Part shown: in pieces, positions 1 through 11,520 of the stretch
Layout: the number at the start of each line of letters is the position of its first letter
Position numbering within the stretch: the first letter of the stretch is position 1
NCBI GenBank assembly: GCA_030407005.1
Contig: JAUDYN010000002.1
Coordinates: forward strand, 1,488,001-1,552,000
Direction: 5' to 3'
DNA length: 64,000 bases
Origin: Desarmillaria ectypa
Lineage: Eukaryota; Basidiomycota; Agaricomycetes; Agaricales; Physalacriaceae
The notes under the pieces: model-generated
What the model was told of the DNA's origin: nothing
Database searches by the model: none
The model's input: the letters and a program-made list of their open reading frames with translations, nothing else
Position numbers and translations under genes: made by a program

Positions 1-2206
1 ATCCTTCTTGCATTCATTCCACAGCGGATTGTCGGCTTCATGAACCGGAGCCGACGGAGCCGGTGTGGCGGCTGGCGGCTGTTGCGGCGTTAGGCTGAAC
101 GGTAAAGATGTGGGGGTGGAGGCTCCTGCCGCTGTCAATGTCATCGGTGGCACCACCACAGGGGTCTGGGCTAGAGTCTTGCTTGTAGCAAAGAAATTCG
201 GGATGCCACCATTCGTCTTCGGCAGAGTTGAGGTTGTCGATAAAACCGCAGGCACAGAGTACACCTTCACAGGAATGTCAGGTACGGGAGCTGGTGCTGG
301 TGGTGTAGGAGGGGAAGCCGTAGTGGAGTCCACTTTCGAACTGTTAGATGGAGGAATCGAGGCAGCGTCTGACACCGAGGAAGTACCCGGCTGAAAAGAG
401 TATATCGAAAAAGGTAGTGAGGGAACGGGTGGCTCCTTTGCTTTCGACAAGTCTGAGGCAACATCTTGAAGTTTGTCAGTCTGTTCGCTTGTCAGCTTCG
501 GGACTGAAGTTATTGAGCGACGACTTACATCTTTGGCAAAACTAAACCCGGCTGGGATGTTAAACATGGGTACATGTTTTGCTGCCTCTTCCATCATTTC
601 CCTTTCTTTCTTGGATTCCTCCTCCCGCCTCTCATCTTCACCATCGTCATAAGCCGCAGAAAAGCCGCGTTTTCCTGGCCGAGAAGGGCGATCAATATGG
701 TTGCGTGAGGTAAAGGTACGGCCGACTCGAAGGGACGAGCTAGAAGGTATTGTTGACTGCTTTTCTGCTGCCTTGGAAGTCTTTGGCTGACTGTCTGGAA
801 ACCTGAACTCCTCCCGATCCTTGTTGATCTCTGGAAGAATGTCGCTCAAAGGTCGTTCTTCGTTCATGGACACATCGTCACCATTCAGCTCGCCCTTAGA
901 TGGTGTAGCTTCTTCAACATTAGCCTTTCTGCTTCGCGCAAGATGCTTTTTAATGCCTGCGTCGCCTGCATACGGCTTGGTGTGGTTAGCTACTTTCGCC
1001 TTGACAGTACGTCCCCCGGGCATTCGCTGATAGGACTTCTTGCGAGAGAACATGTCTGTAGCATCCCCGGGAGATGATGGGAGGGTGCTGTTTTCTCGAA
1101 GACGTGACGGCTTAAGGGGGGTTCTGTATACATCCAACTCATGTAGGGTACGCTCTGCGACGGTTGTTAGACGCGAGGCTGCAAAATAATCGTTATAAAA
1201 GCCAAAAAAAAAAAAAAAAAAAAAAACTCTTTTTGAAAGACGAACCTTTCACGGACGTTGACTGAGAGCCAAAGAGAAGAGAACTGGAGCTATGCTGGCG
1301 CACAGGAGACTGAGTCTGTGAGCGAGGAATCAGAGAGACTGTCAGCAACAACTTGCATGGACTTACTCTTCTCTGGGTATCGATAAGAGAACCGAGAGTG
1401 GCCTGGGGCTTGGTCGCCTCTGGAGCAGGACCACGAACAAAAACGGGTTTGGAGCCAAGAGATGAGATTGTGGGAGGTTCAGAACTATCACGTACAGGCT
1501 GGGGTGTGACTGAAGTGTGGATACGAAATCCAAGAGGAAGAGAGGTATCGCGAGGTTGGGATACGGACGAACGCAGAAACGAGCCTGGCGCGGGTTCGAT
1601 AGACATATCTCGAGCAGCAGCATCATGCAAGGATGGCAAGACGACACTTTTCATGGTAACGTCCCGAGAGAGGCGTCGAGTGATTGGATTCTGAGGTGGA
1701 TCGATGGACATGGTATGGCTAAACTGGTTTCGCAGGGGAGACAGAGTAGTGCGGGGTTCATTACGGGGAATATCAGGGGTAGTGGTCGCAGGTAGCGTAA
1801 GTGAGGATGAACGATTGAAAGGGTTATTTGATAAATAAGAGGGCTGAAAGAAACGTTGGAATGCAGAGCTGGGTGGGTCGAGATAGCCGCCTTGACCGCT
1901 TGCCGTATGTGGCGGAGGCTGCGATGCTGCTCTATCCGGACTATGGAGCCTCAGACGCTTTGGCGGAGCAGGCCCATCATCCTTGCCGTCAATAGGTTCG
2001 TTCCGCTGACCGTCGAGACGTCTCCGCTTGCCCATCTCATCCTTGGAGTCATCAAACTCTTCGGACCCGCTAAAAAAGCGTGCAAGCGGTTTTGGCACGT
2101 AATTCTTGACGGAATTGAGAAAAGACGAGTTTCTCCGGGTCAACTGCCTAGCGCCAGTCGCCCTCTGCAGACGTTGACCATCGTCTTGGGAGGATGAGCT
2201 TGACAT
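1..2206 (-). CDS. Putative nuclear-basket nucleoporin (Nup1/Nup60-like), 3' end outside window
   Basis: The ATG at 2206 opens a low-complexity protein. Residues about 18-42 (SSFLNSVKNYVPKPLARFFS) can form a basic amphipathic helix, as at the N terminus of Nup1/Nup60-type basket nucleoporins that bind the inner nuclear membrane. An NLS-like GKRRRLDG and Ser/Pro-rich stretches follow, then a TLHELDVYRTPLKPSRL block, a charged EERREEE segment, IPAGFSFAKD, and a Pro/Ala/Thr-rich tail still open at base 1. There are two introns: 1316-1366 (51 nt, in frame and without a stop) and 1179-1245 (which holds an A23/T23 run). An upstream in-frame TTG was not used as the start. No globular domain is visible. 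The family call rests on the helix, the basic region and isolated FG-like motifs, so another nuclear scaffold protein is possible. Its promoter is shared with YME2. Confidence 0.45.
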
Positions 2207-2329
2207 GACCGCAGGAAACAAGGATTGATGTCACACGTCGTGACAACGACTGTCACATTTCTGGTGTGCCTGAGCAGGTGCGCGTGACGTCAGACTCGGC
2301 TCGGACTCGCCGTTCTCTTTCTTATCGTC
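2207..2329. promoter_or_regulatory. Bidirectional promoter with a perfect CRE palindrome
   Basis: These 123 bp separate the divergent start codons of the nucleoporin-like gene and YME2. They contain TGACGTCA at 2285-2292, the full palindromic site bound by CREB/ATF-type bZIP proteins. At 2230-2244 there is a 15-bp inverted repeat (GTCAC-ACGTC-GTGAC). The sites are seen directly; regulation by them is inferred. Confidence 0.5.
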
Positions 2330-5300
2330 ATGTTGCGAAACATGCCTCATGGTCTCCGGTCTGTTGTATTGCTGAGGCGAGGTGCCAGGCAGTTATCAGA
2401 AGGTCCCGTTGCTGAGGTGTGTTGCCTTGCATTGACATAGTTATTGCCTCAACGACGATATTAGACCAGAGAGGGTTGCGTTTTCGTTGACTCGGTCTTT
2501 CCAATACAACTTGGCAGATTCGAGTATGTATCGTATGCTTTCTGCAAACACTTTATTTCTAATTTTTCTACAGTATTCGGCGTTATATTGGCTTCATTAG
2601 AGAGCAAGGCCTTGTCCAATCACTACGTGATCGTCTTTCTTCGGTGAATGCCCACGGCTTTCGCATCACATCCTTAGAGCCACATCTCAAAGACGGTGGC
2701 GTCTTTATCCGCTTCGCCTACAAGGCTGATTCCAAAAATGCCCTTGAGGCTATAGAGCAGGAGCTTAAGCGCAAAGTACACGATTATGGCGGTCTTCCGT
2801 CCTGGCTTGGATTGGGCTCAGGTGATGTCTGGCTGGTAAAAGGGATACCATGGAATGAAGTGCGTAACATGTACATCTTCAATTGCTGAACATGCTTATC
2901 TCACCTATAGGACATGTACCACTTTGCCTCCCCGATAGTCAAAGTCGCGTTTGAAGGACCAGATATTCATCAGGAATCTCTATACAAGCTTCTACGCGTA
3001 TGACCTTGCCTCTTTCCGATTCTATGTACCTGAATACTTGCTCTAGCCCTATGGTCGCATCAAAGATATGACAGATCCCATTCCTGTGTCTACAGGCTCC
3101 ACCCGTATTTCCACTGTCTCCTTTCAAAAGATTCGATCCGCTGCAATTGCGCGAAATGTCCTACACGGCTTTGAAATGTCTTCGGGTAATACTGTCACCA
3201 GGTTGAGTACAAAATACGAAGATCCCATTCGCGTACATGCTGTTCGGGACTGGCTATCAGGTCACCCGAAGATTGTATTGCCTGTTGTAATATTTTTGTT
3301 GGGCACATTGACGTATACCGTAAGTGTCATCTAACTTGACGTTCTTGTGTCTACTTATTTCGTCTATCAGATCTTTGATCCCTTGCGCTCATTCATGATA
3401 CAAGGAAAGGTGGAAGATTGGTTTGATGTCCAAGGTTGGTTTGCTAAAACCAGCGTTTATATTAAAAGCTCAGCTTCCTTCAGAGTTCAAATTCTATCAA
3501 TGGATAAGAAAGCATACACTTGATCGATTATATTCAACTTCGAAGGTCTCTCCGTTCACCGCAAACGATGGGTGGAAGGAGAGGAAGGAAGCTGAAGCCG
3601 CAGTTCGAGCATATCTGGCAGATTTACCAAGTAGGTTATGTCACCCGCTACTCAGCCCTGAAGGCTTAAATATCTTCTAGCAACTATCACATTTGTTCAT
3701 GGTCCCCAAGGTAGCGGGAAATCGACCATGCTCCAGACGGTTCTGGATGATACCGACCGTAAAACGCTTACGATCGACTGTAGACCTCTACTTCAATCCA
3801 GTTCTGATACCCTGTTAGTTAGAGGGTTGGCCAAACAAACAGGCTATTGGCCATTTTTCTCCTTCCTCAATTCTGTGAACCATTTATTAGACCTAGCAAG
3901 TATGGGTCTCATTGGTCAAAAAGGTGACTCAAACCGGAATAGTCATACATTTCACTCATTCATCTGGTTCATAAGCCGGAATGAATACGTCTTTGGCGGA
4001 ACAGCTACAGTCAATACTGGATGTGACCGAGGATGCGCTCAAAAACGTCGGTTCGTCGCATCGTCGCGCTCTTCACAAACAGACACGCCTCGCGGAAAAG
4101 GAAAGGTTGAAGGCTGCAGACGAGGTGGCTGCACTGCGGAAAAAGCAAGGCGACGGTAGCTTGGATCGTACTACCGGAGGTGGGATTAAGAGCGAGCTCG
4201 ATACGAGAGATACGCTGTTGGCAGCTGATGCATATTTGACGAAGACCAGTTCCGAGACATCAGCTGAAGAAAAAGTGGACAAGAAGCGAAAGCCATACAG
4301 TGCTGAGGATATCGAGGCGGTAGAATCATTGCCTATTGTAATTATCAAAAACTTCGAGAGAGGCCCGGGGTCTAGTGACGAGCTGCTGAGTGTCCTTGCT
4401 AAATGGGCTGCTAGGCTTTCAGAACACCAGGTATGCAGCTTTCAATTTCACACACCACACACTTCTTTCGATTTAATTGTTGGTCAGATTGCACATGTCC
4501 TAGTCGTCAGCGACAACAGAGAGAACATGAAGAGTCTTACCAAAGGCATGGCCACATTCGGGATGAGCGTTTGTATACTGATTTTCCAACGTCGCCAGCC
4601 CTTCCTTCAAAACCGCTCAATTTGATAGCCCTCGATGACGCAGATACAGCCAGCGCTTTGGCTTTTGTGAAACAGAAATTGAAGGATGCTAACATTGACT
4701 TGCAGTTTTCGCACGTACAGACAGCGTACCTGGAGAGACTTGGTGGACGATCGAGTGATTTGGAAACTGTACTCTTTGCTTTCTTTTAACATGTTCATCT
4801 CTGATCGCCCAGCGTTATACAGCTCGTCCATAAAGTCCGCAATGGCCAGCAAGTGGAGGAGGCCGTCGAGGACATCATCAATCAGGGTGTTGGCGAAATT
4901 CAGAAAAACGCTTTTGGGGATGATGAGGACGATGCGAAGCGTCTCCCCTGGACGAGAGAGCAAGCGTGGATGGTTGTGAAAAGGCTTGCGAATCAGCCTG
5001 ACGTCAGTCTTTCATTGAGTAACTCTGCCGATCGCCCATAATTCTCCCAGATTTCGTATTCAGAGGTTCTCTTGGATTTCCCTTTCAAAGGCGATGAGAC
5101 ACCTCTGCGGAATATGGAGCATGCTGAGCTCATTTCGATTGGGACGCACTTAGGTGACATTGACACTCCTTCCCTTTCAGGAATGGCATAATTCACATGG
5201 ATGTTAGGTCGCCCATCCACCGTCAAGCCGGGCAAACCTATCTTCAAATGGGTATTCCAGCGCTTAGAGAGAGGTCAATTTTTTGGTCGAACTATCTTCG

Positions 5301-5594
5301 TATGGATTCTCACTTTGATTCATAGACGCCATCTTCCAAGCGACTCAGGATCTGGCGTTCAATGAGAAAGTCATCGTTAATGCAGAAACCAGCATTAAGG
5401 CGTACGAACACGAGCTCTCCACACTCAAAGACATGGGAGCGGATACGAGTTTCTGGTCCAATTTCAGCTCATCGTCGGTGCTTTCGCAGCGGGCGAAATA
5501 TCTTCTGAACAAGGCCAAAGCTGCACAGACCAAGGTGGAGACGCTGGAGAAGCAAAATTTGCTGTTAAAGAAGACACTGTCACAGCGGATATGA
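2330..5594 (+). CDS. YME2: Mitochondrial escape protein 2 (Yme2), inner-membrane AAA/RRM protein
   Basis: This protein maintains mitochondrial DNA nucleoids from the inner membrane. The chosen ATG gives an Arg-rich, acid-poor presequence (MLRNMPHGLRSVVLLRRGAR). Next come VFPIQLGRFD joined across an intron to RRYIGFIRE, an RRM-like region ending near HGFEMSSGNT, and one membrane span (KIVLPVVIFLLGTLTYT). A P-loop ATPase domain follows with Walker A GPQGSGKST and Walker B-like LPIVIIKNFE. The C terminus is a coiled coil ending in KKTLSQRI. About a dozen short introns were placed by keeping family similarity in frame. Intron 4546-4598 needs a GC donor (AAAG|GCATGG) to join SLTK to ALPSKPLN. The 3' end lies 36 bp from the convergent BMT2. 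Domain order and length fit the family. Confidence 0.88.
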
Positions 5595-5630
5595 CAATTT
5601 GTACAATAAATTTGCATAGAAATACGGATT

Positions 5631-6650
5631 CTACAGCAACACGCAGAAATTATTTCGATTACCCTGTCGCAAGACCGACTTTTTTGTGAAAACGTCCTGC
5701 GCTGCCACTGGATGCTCCTTTGTGTACAACCAATAAGCCATCTTCCCTGTTTCTTTCCATCTCTGCTTGACTTGCATGAAGCCGACGGTCCGCATAATAT
5801 CTCGGAGGCGGTCAAAGTCCAAGTAGCGCGAATTGGTTACACACGGGAGGGGAAGCTAAGACATAAAATCTAGTGTTTGGATTGTTGAAGGTAGAAAAGC
5901 ATACCGCTAGAAAGAGGTTCCCCCCGTACGAAAGCATGCTATGAGCCAGACGCAGCATCTGACCTAAGCAGTAATGAGAACGAACTTGCTAGGCAACAAG
6001 CAATGCTCACCTCGGTCTTCTGGCCTTGGAACAAAGTTGAGAACGAGACTCAAGCTGATAATATCCCATTTCTCACGATTCGCCTCTTCGTCCATAAGCA
6101 GGAAATCCTGTTCGATAATAGAGGGATGACGGGAATGCAGGTCCATGGGCGTGGCATCGATCCACGAGGAACAGGACTTGTAGTTATCCGGAAGGAGGGC
6201 GCTGCCAAAAGATCAGCCTGGAACCTTGAGAGCAAGGCAATCCGCGTATTCACCCTACTTCAAGTAATCTCCAAAGGAAAGAGAAAAAAAATAAGAATAT
6301 CGCCATGGATTTTGAGACACACTGGTAACGTACTTGAGTTTTTTCTGTCCCCGTCCTGCGTATCCCAGCTCTTTCAACCACCCAATAAGTACCCTTTCGC
6401 TACCCCCTCCTCTATCTTTGCCCTGCCCGATGGCCGACATGCTCTGGTAACACTCAATCCCTCCCAGCTCATCGATTTGACGCTGAATTTCCGCTAGTTT
6501 CTGGGCATCCTTTAATTGGGCTTGTCGCTTCAACAGGACATGGAACTGTCGAATGACTGTCCGGCTCGCCTGGGGCTTGCTTGATGAGGCATTTCCTGAT
6601 GGAGTGCTAGTAGCAGTAACGGATATTTTTCTCTTGCGAGCTTTGGGCAT
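5631..6650 (-). CDS. BMT2: 25S rRNA adenine-N(1) methyltransferase Bmt2
   Basis: Bmt2 is a nucleolar SAM-dependent enzyme that makes m1A in helix 65 of 25S rRNA. The N terminus is basic (MPKARKRKISV), followed by the family block ECYQSMSAIGQGKDRGGGSE and LIGWLKELGYAG. The SAM motif reads KLLEVGALLPDNYKSC once introns are removed. SWIDATPMDLHSRHP, IIEQDFLLMD and WDIISLSLVLNFVP follow, the last two being signature segments of the family. The motif I residues LLEVG come from a 15-nt microexon at 6254-6268 flanked by introns 6202-6253 and 6269-6333. Two more introns lie near 5840-6010. The last exon ends RQGNRNNFCVLL. It is convergent with YME2, so the 3' UTRs probably overlap. Confidence 0.88.
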
Positions 6651-6934
6651 GAATCCACATCAAGGCCGGAGAAGGGTGCGAATTTCAATTGGAACGTCGA
6701 TCAGTGTTAAAGCGTCCCCAACAGTAGTATTAATTGTATTCCCTACTTGTGCATAAAACAAAAACAATGGTGCTGAAATATTTATACAAGAAAGTGAATG
6801 TTTACCCGTACAATACTTCAGTATAATATTCAACAATAACATCGAAAGAAGAAAGGACCAACATCGAAAGAGGAGAAGAAACCACATAGAATAGAAAATA
6901 TTTGGGCACTTTTCTAAGGGTAACGGGTGGTCGA

Positions 6935-7900
6935 GTGGTTCATCTCAAACGAATCCTCTTCCTCCGCGCTTTGCATCGATCTTCTTGAAGCGTTCCTCTT
7001 CCTTCCTCTGCGGCAATATGAGTACCAAGAGAATATATGACAAAAATGTTCTAACCTTGTTTATGACACATATAGATGCGAGTAGAAGACAGAGCACGAT
7101 CGCCATGAAGCCGTAAACCTAAACAATGGTCAGCAATGGGGCAGATACACAGGATCACGGTCATAGCCTTGTCCGTACAGTTCTGTTGAAGGACCCAGTT
7201 AGCACCGGAAGGGGTCGAGCAAACAAAAGGACGTACGTGAATATATTGTTAAGAGTCATATCCGCAAAAGCAGTGATGGGGGTAACACAGAAGAACTTGG
7301 CATTGCTATCGGCAGCTGCATCAAGCGTGTTGAGGAAATCGACTTGAGATTGAGTGCAGTGACTGCCACCGATCTCCTGGTTGTCAGTGGCGTTGAAGTA
7401 ACCGCAGCAGTTAAACTATAGGGACGTTAGAGAGAGGTGCATTCCGAGAGATGTAGGGGATTGACTTGGTCTTGGATACTGATCCTATTGGTAGCGCTCT
7501 GTTTAACCCAAACGTCATGGTAGTTGGCACGTTCTCGTAATGTGAAGAACCAGACGAAAGAGCCGATGACTATGATCCCAAGTGCATCAAGCACCAAGGC
7601 ATAGTTAAGGATGACAAAACCGATTGTAACGTGATTTCGTTGGACGACGGCTACGATGGAGATCGCAAAGGTGACGAGCAGTGCGACGGCGAGGACAGTG
7701 CCGGCTGAGCAATAGGGTTAGGGTTTCGGGGGGAAAAATGCAAGCAGCGACGCACCTGTCAGATCAGAATCCGAGAGAACCATGTTCATCAGGATGTTAG
7801 GTGCCCGCCATACGAGGGAGAGCGCGAGCGAGACGACGCCAGCGGCAAGAAGACAGACGTCGAGAAAGGCCCATGCACCCATCAGCTTTCTGGATACCAT
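6935..7900 (-). CDS. Tetraspanin family membrane protein
   Basis: There are four predicted membrane spans. TM1 lies near the start (AFLDVCLLAAGVVSLALSLV). TM2 (TVLAVALLVTFAISIVAVV) and TM3 (ILNYALVLDALGIIVIGSFV) follow an intron. After the large extracellular loop comes TM4 (VYGFMAIVLCLLLASICVI). The loop carries the tetraspanin CCG motif (FNCCGYFN) and further cysteines in GSHCTQ and FFCVTP. The short cytoplasmic tail is basic (EERFKKIDAKRGGRGFV). Fungal tetraspanins organise plasma-membrane domains, and some are needed for appressorium or hyphal-tip function. Which fungal subgroup this belongs to cannot be told by eye. The intron near 7707-7756 contains two TTAGGG-like units, too few to be telomeric. 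Confidence 0.8.
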
Positions 7901-8664
7901 TGTGATTGTTTGCTAAAGGCTATCATAGCTAATGAATAGCTGTCAATCAGGTGTTCAAGACGACGCACCAGAGAATGTATTGAAAAGAATGATTCTTCCA
8001 GAGAGGAACACGAAAGGCAAAGATACAGAGGCGGCTGTAGCACCAGGCAAAGCGTTGGAAGGCGAAAATAAACGAAAGAAAGGACGTTCAACGTCGTGCA
8101 GAACTGGAATGCAAAGGCAACGACTGTTAGCCTGCCTCGAACGAAGAGAAAGAAAGAAAGAGGTATTACTTGCCAACGTATCCCACGGACGGAAATGATC
8201 GCTTGATTACCTACTGATTGAACTGTTTATAATGGTCGCCATGGCCACGTGCGACCGATCGGACTTGTATAAGTTATTGGACCTTTACCATCCATAGGGG
8301 CCTTATTATTGGAGCACAATGAGGCCTGGGTCTAGTACCTTGGGAACGACCACTGAAGGTAATTGAGCCCGAAGTAAGGCATGAAATATTACCCTGTATC
8401 AGCGGTAAATACATGGCTCTAAGACGACAAGCATCATGCAACCACATTGCTCTAGACTTTTGGATCAACAGCTTCAAGGAGCACCCAGTGATTTATTCTT
8501 TAAAGCACATAATAGGCAGGAGGATTTCCATAAATAGTATTGCACAGGATTTGTCACCTCGCCACCGAAATTGCTCGAAGTTGTGAATTTGAGTCAATGT
8601 GACCGTGACAAATCGCACTCACTCCCTTCTCCGTACTACCATCTACACTACCTCTTACACTATC
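7901..8664. other. Intergenic region between divergent tetraspanin and MBF1
   Basis: 764 bp separate two divergent start codons. No open frame here has an ATG and a protein-like composition. The stretch just before 8665 is CT- and AC-rich and looks like an MBF1 5' UTR. Nothing else is supported. Confidence 0.4.
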
Positions 8665-9375
8665 ATGAGCGACGACTGGGACACTAAAGTCGTAATTGGC
8701 TCCAAGAGACAGGTGGCCAAAGTCACCAAGAAGGATTCAGACCTCAACGGTACGTACGCGTGTACCCTAAATTTCCCCGCATTTTTCAAATTTTCGGTCC
8801 AGCTGTGCGTCCAAGCAATACCTTCCAGCGAGTTGAACTCACATCTTAGGACAGGCCAGGAGAGCAGGCGCTGTCGTAGGCACTGACAAGAAGACGACAG
8901 CGGGTGGTAACAAAGCCCACCAGAGTACGTATTCGTCTAGCGCCACACTTATCCACCCCCAACATCATCCACAGGCACCGACCACCAGCGCATCGCAAAG
9001 CTTGATCGTGAAAACGAGGTCGCCCCTCCCTCGAAGATCCCTCCGTCTGTCGGTCGCGTGCGTGCTTCCTTTGTTCTCCCTAAAGTCTCCACATTAATAT
9101 CATTATGTAGGCCATGCAAACCGCACGAATGGATCTCAAGCTTTCGCAGAAGGATGTTGCTCAGAAAATTAACGAGAAGCCCTCCGTACTGCAGGACTAT
9201 GAATCGGGCAAGGCTATCCCCAACCCACAGATCCTCGGCAAACTCGAACGGGTCCTTGGTGTAAAACTTCGGGGTATGTGCGCTCTGGATGACTCATAAT
9301 CCACGCCACTGACTAACGTCTCTCTGTTCAGGCTCCGGGATTGGGGAAAAACTGGGAGGGCCCAAGAAGTCATGA
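8665..9375 (+). CDS. MBF1: Multiprotein-bridging factor 1 (MBF1)
   Basis: MBF1 is a small transcriptional coactivator that links bZIP-type activators to TBP and also acts on stalled ribosomes. The N-terminal MBF1 domain starts [16 protein letters not shown] and continues across introns with [15 protein letters not shown] and [14 protein letters not shown]. The C-terminal helix-turn-helix (Cro/C1 type) reads [19 protein letters not shown], then [14 protein letters not shown] and [15 protein letters not shown]. The protein ends [10 protein letters not shown]. There are four introns, and the joined protein is close to the usual 150 residues. The 3' end is convergent with gamma-tubulin, 159 bp apart. 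Confidence 0.95.
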
Positions 9376-9534
9376 GCATCTTGTTCTCTCTCACCCCTTC
9401 GTGTAGACTGTTGAGCTCGTCGTTACGTTTTGTTGAATAGATGCTTTTAGCCGTTTGGATAAGATTACTGTGTGCAATACTACAAGAGATACAAGGGAGA
9501 TAAATATCGGAGATGCGAGTGGAACGGAGCCGGA

Positions 9535-11313
9535 TCATGACGCATCCTCGGGACCACCCTGTTGAAATCAAGTCATCAGTTTGTAGCATTCATTCGAGAA
9601 CTCGCGCTTACATATGTGATATAGTCAGGACTCTCACAGGCCTTGTACTCTTTTAACAGCTCATCACACGTTGCTCTGCATGAGAAAATTGGCCAAGGCT
9701 CAACAACAGTTGCCAATGAAAACATACCGTGCATCATCAAATTCTTCCAGACCATTCTCAAACATCTTCTCCTTCTTGTACTGCTCCATGAAGGCATTCC
9801 GCTTTCTCAGCCTGTCAAATTGGTCGAGCATACGCTTGAATAGCTGAAAAAGAAAAGAAAACTGAGTGTGAAATGGCAATAGAAAGATAACACGCACCGA
9901 GGCAATACTCGTATGGTTAGCCAACATCAGTCCACTAACACGGTGATTCGTTTGTATATATGGCGATCTTCGCGTTAACGCTACCTGTATCGAAGCGGGA
10001 CCCCACGGGATGAAGTTTGCGAGCTGCCGTTCTCGGATTCGCAGGAGAGACTGATGGACATCAGTGGGGTCGACATCTCCCTGGATGATGTTCAGTATAG
10101 AAATATAACACGCTGTTTTGCTCGGAGTCGTGGAGACCATGCGATTCTTGGGCTGTAAAAGACGGCGCATCACGTCTAGGACGGTCGTCCGTCGAATGGG
10201 TTTTGCCTAGTGATGGTATTAGCACGATAATGATGTAAACAGGGAACGTGCCTTGTCGATCTGGTCGCTGGTAAAGGGTGTGTAGGAGGTCATCAAGAAG
10301 TGGCACCGAGGCGTAGGGATCAAGGACGCGATTATCCCGACCAGATCGTTGTTCATATATCCAGGATATCGAAGCGTTTGTGTGCTAGCCGCCATCACGG
10401 TCGACACCTAAATAGCTTAGCAGAGCCACCACCAGAAGAAAGAATGCAATAAAAACGTACAAGCTGATTTGTCTGGTCAAACGTCGCGGTCTGCACATGC
10501 AATCTATCCGCCGATATACGCGCCAAAGCGCCATTATCCAGAACCACCACGGAATCTGCATGGTTCACGAGCCGCTTGAGTGTCAATATCGAGTTGTACG
10601 GTTGTACCACGACGTCGCCCTCCTGGGCATTAGGAAAGACGCTGTATGTCTGTATGAGTTTCTTTGGGAATTTGTCGTTTAGCCTCTCGAGGAGGAAGGA
10701 GCCCAGTCCGGAGCCTGTTCCGCCTGCTATTGAGTGCATGAGCATGAAGCCCTGGGATGATTTGTTTTGAGATGAGAATGGGTATATATGTGGCGAGGAA
10801 GGCACACCTCTAGCGAGTCGCTCCCTTCAGCTTCGCGGTCGATCATCTCCATGACCTCTTCGTATATCCTCTCGCCAGATGCGTACCCTTGTGCCCAGTT
10901 GTTCCCTGCACCACCGCCATCCTTGGAGACGAAAATATTCTCGGGGTTGTAAAGGTTCGCATAAGGTGAGGCTAGGATATTGTTGATGACCTTGAAAAGA
11001 GCGACTTGTAGTAGTAGACGGGACAGAAAGAGCGAAGCTCACCCGCGGCTCGAGATCGACAAGGATAGCGCGTGGGATGTAGTGCTCGTCATCGGCCTGG
11101 TAGAAGAACACATCTTTCCTATCGCCTCCTTCGGTGGCCCATTCCTCGAGGATGCCTTCTTTGTTGATGCCATGCTCGGCGCAGAGGCGTTGCCAGTACA
11201 CAGAACCCACTGATTTGAGGTTAGATAGTGAGATGGACGCGAGAAAAGGTTTTTTTTAATTTACTTTGGTTGCCGCATTGGCCTAGTTGTACTGTCACGA
11301 TTTCACGGGGCAT
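9535..11313 (-). CDS. Gamma-tubulin
   Basis: Gamma-tubulin nucleates microtubules at the spindle pole body within the gamma-tubulin complex. The start [16 protein letters not shown] joins across an intron to [15 protein letters not shown]. Then come [33 protein letters not shown] and the tubulin GTP signature [13 protein letters not shown]. Further family segments are [44 protein letters not shown] and [14 protein letters not shown]. The tail runs [31 protein letters not shown] and, after a last intron, GGPEDAS. At least six introns are present. INKEGILEE and [12 protein letters not shown] are typical of the gamma class rather than alpha or beta. Confidence 0.95.
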
Positions 11314-11520
11314 GGCTGTGGCAAAGTGGAGGACGCGAGAAACGCGTGAAACAAGGCGTTGCCAAGCATGTGTCAATTATCTCAAGTCACTGTTTAGGCA
11401 ATGACCGCCCATCGATATTTATTCAGGATAATATTCCATTTAGGTTGATCGAAAAAAAAAAATATAAAGATGGGATAAGCGATGAAATGTATGATAATTC
11501 GGGAATTTGTTGACAAAAAC

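Noticed and set aside
65..394. 109-codon Gly/Val-rich plus-strand frame
   Set aside because: Antisense of the Pro/Ala/Thr-rich nucleoporin-like exon and starts with GTG.
1353..2197. Plus-strand frames of 92-113 codons
   Set aside because: Mirror the minus-strand nucleoporin-like coding sequence and show no independent motif.
6915..6990. tRNA-like string (GGTCGAGTGGTT resembling a D arm)
   Set aside because: No matching acceptor stem or T arm could be paired, and most of it is the last coding exon and 3' flank of the tetraspanin gene.
7711..7726. Interstitial telomere-like TAGGGTTAGGG
   Set aside because: Only two units inside an intron, short enough for chance, with no sign of a chromosome end or fusion.
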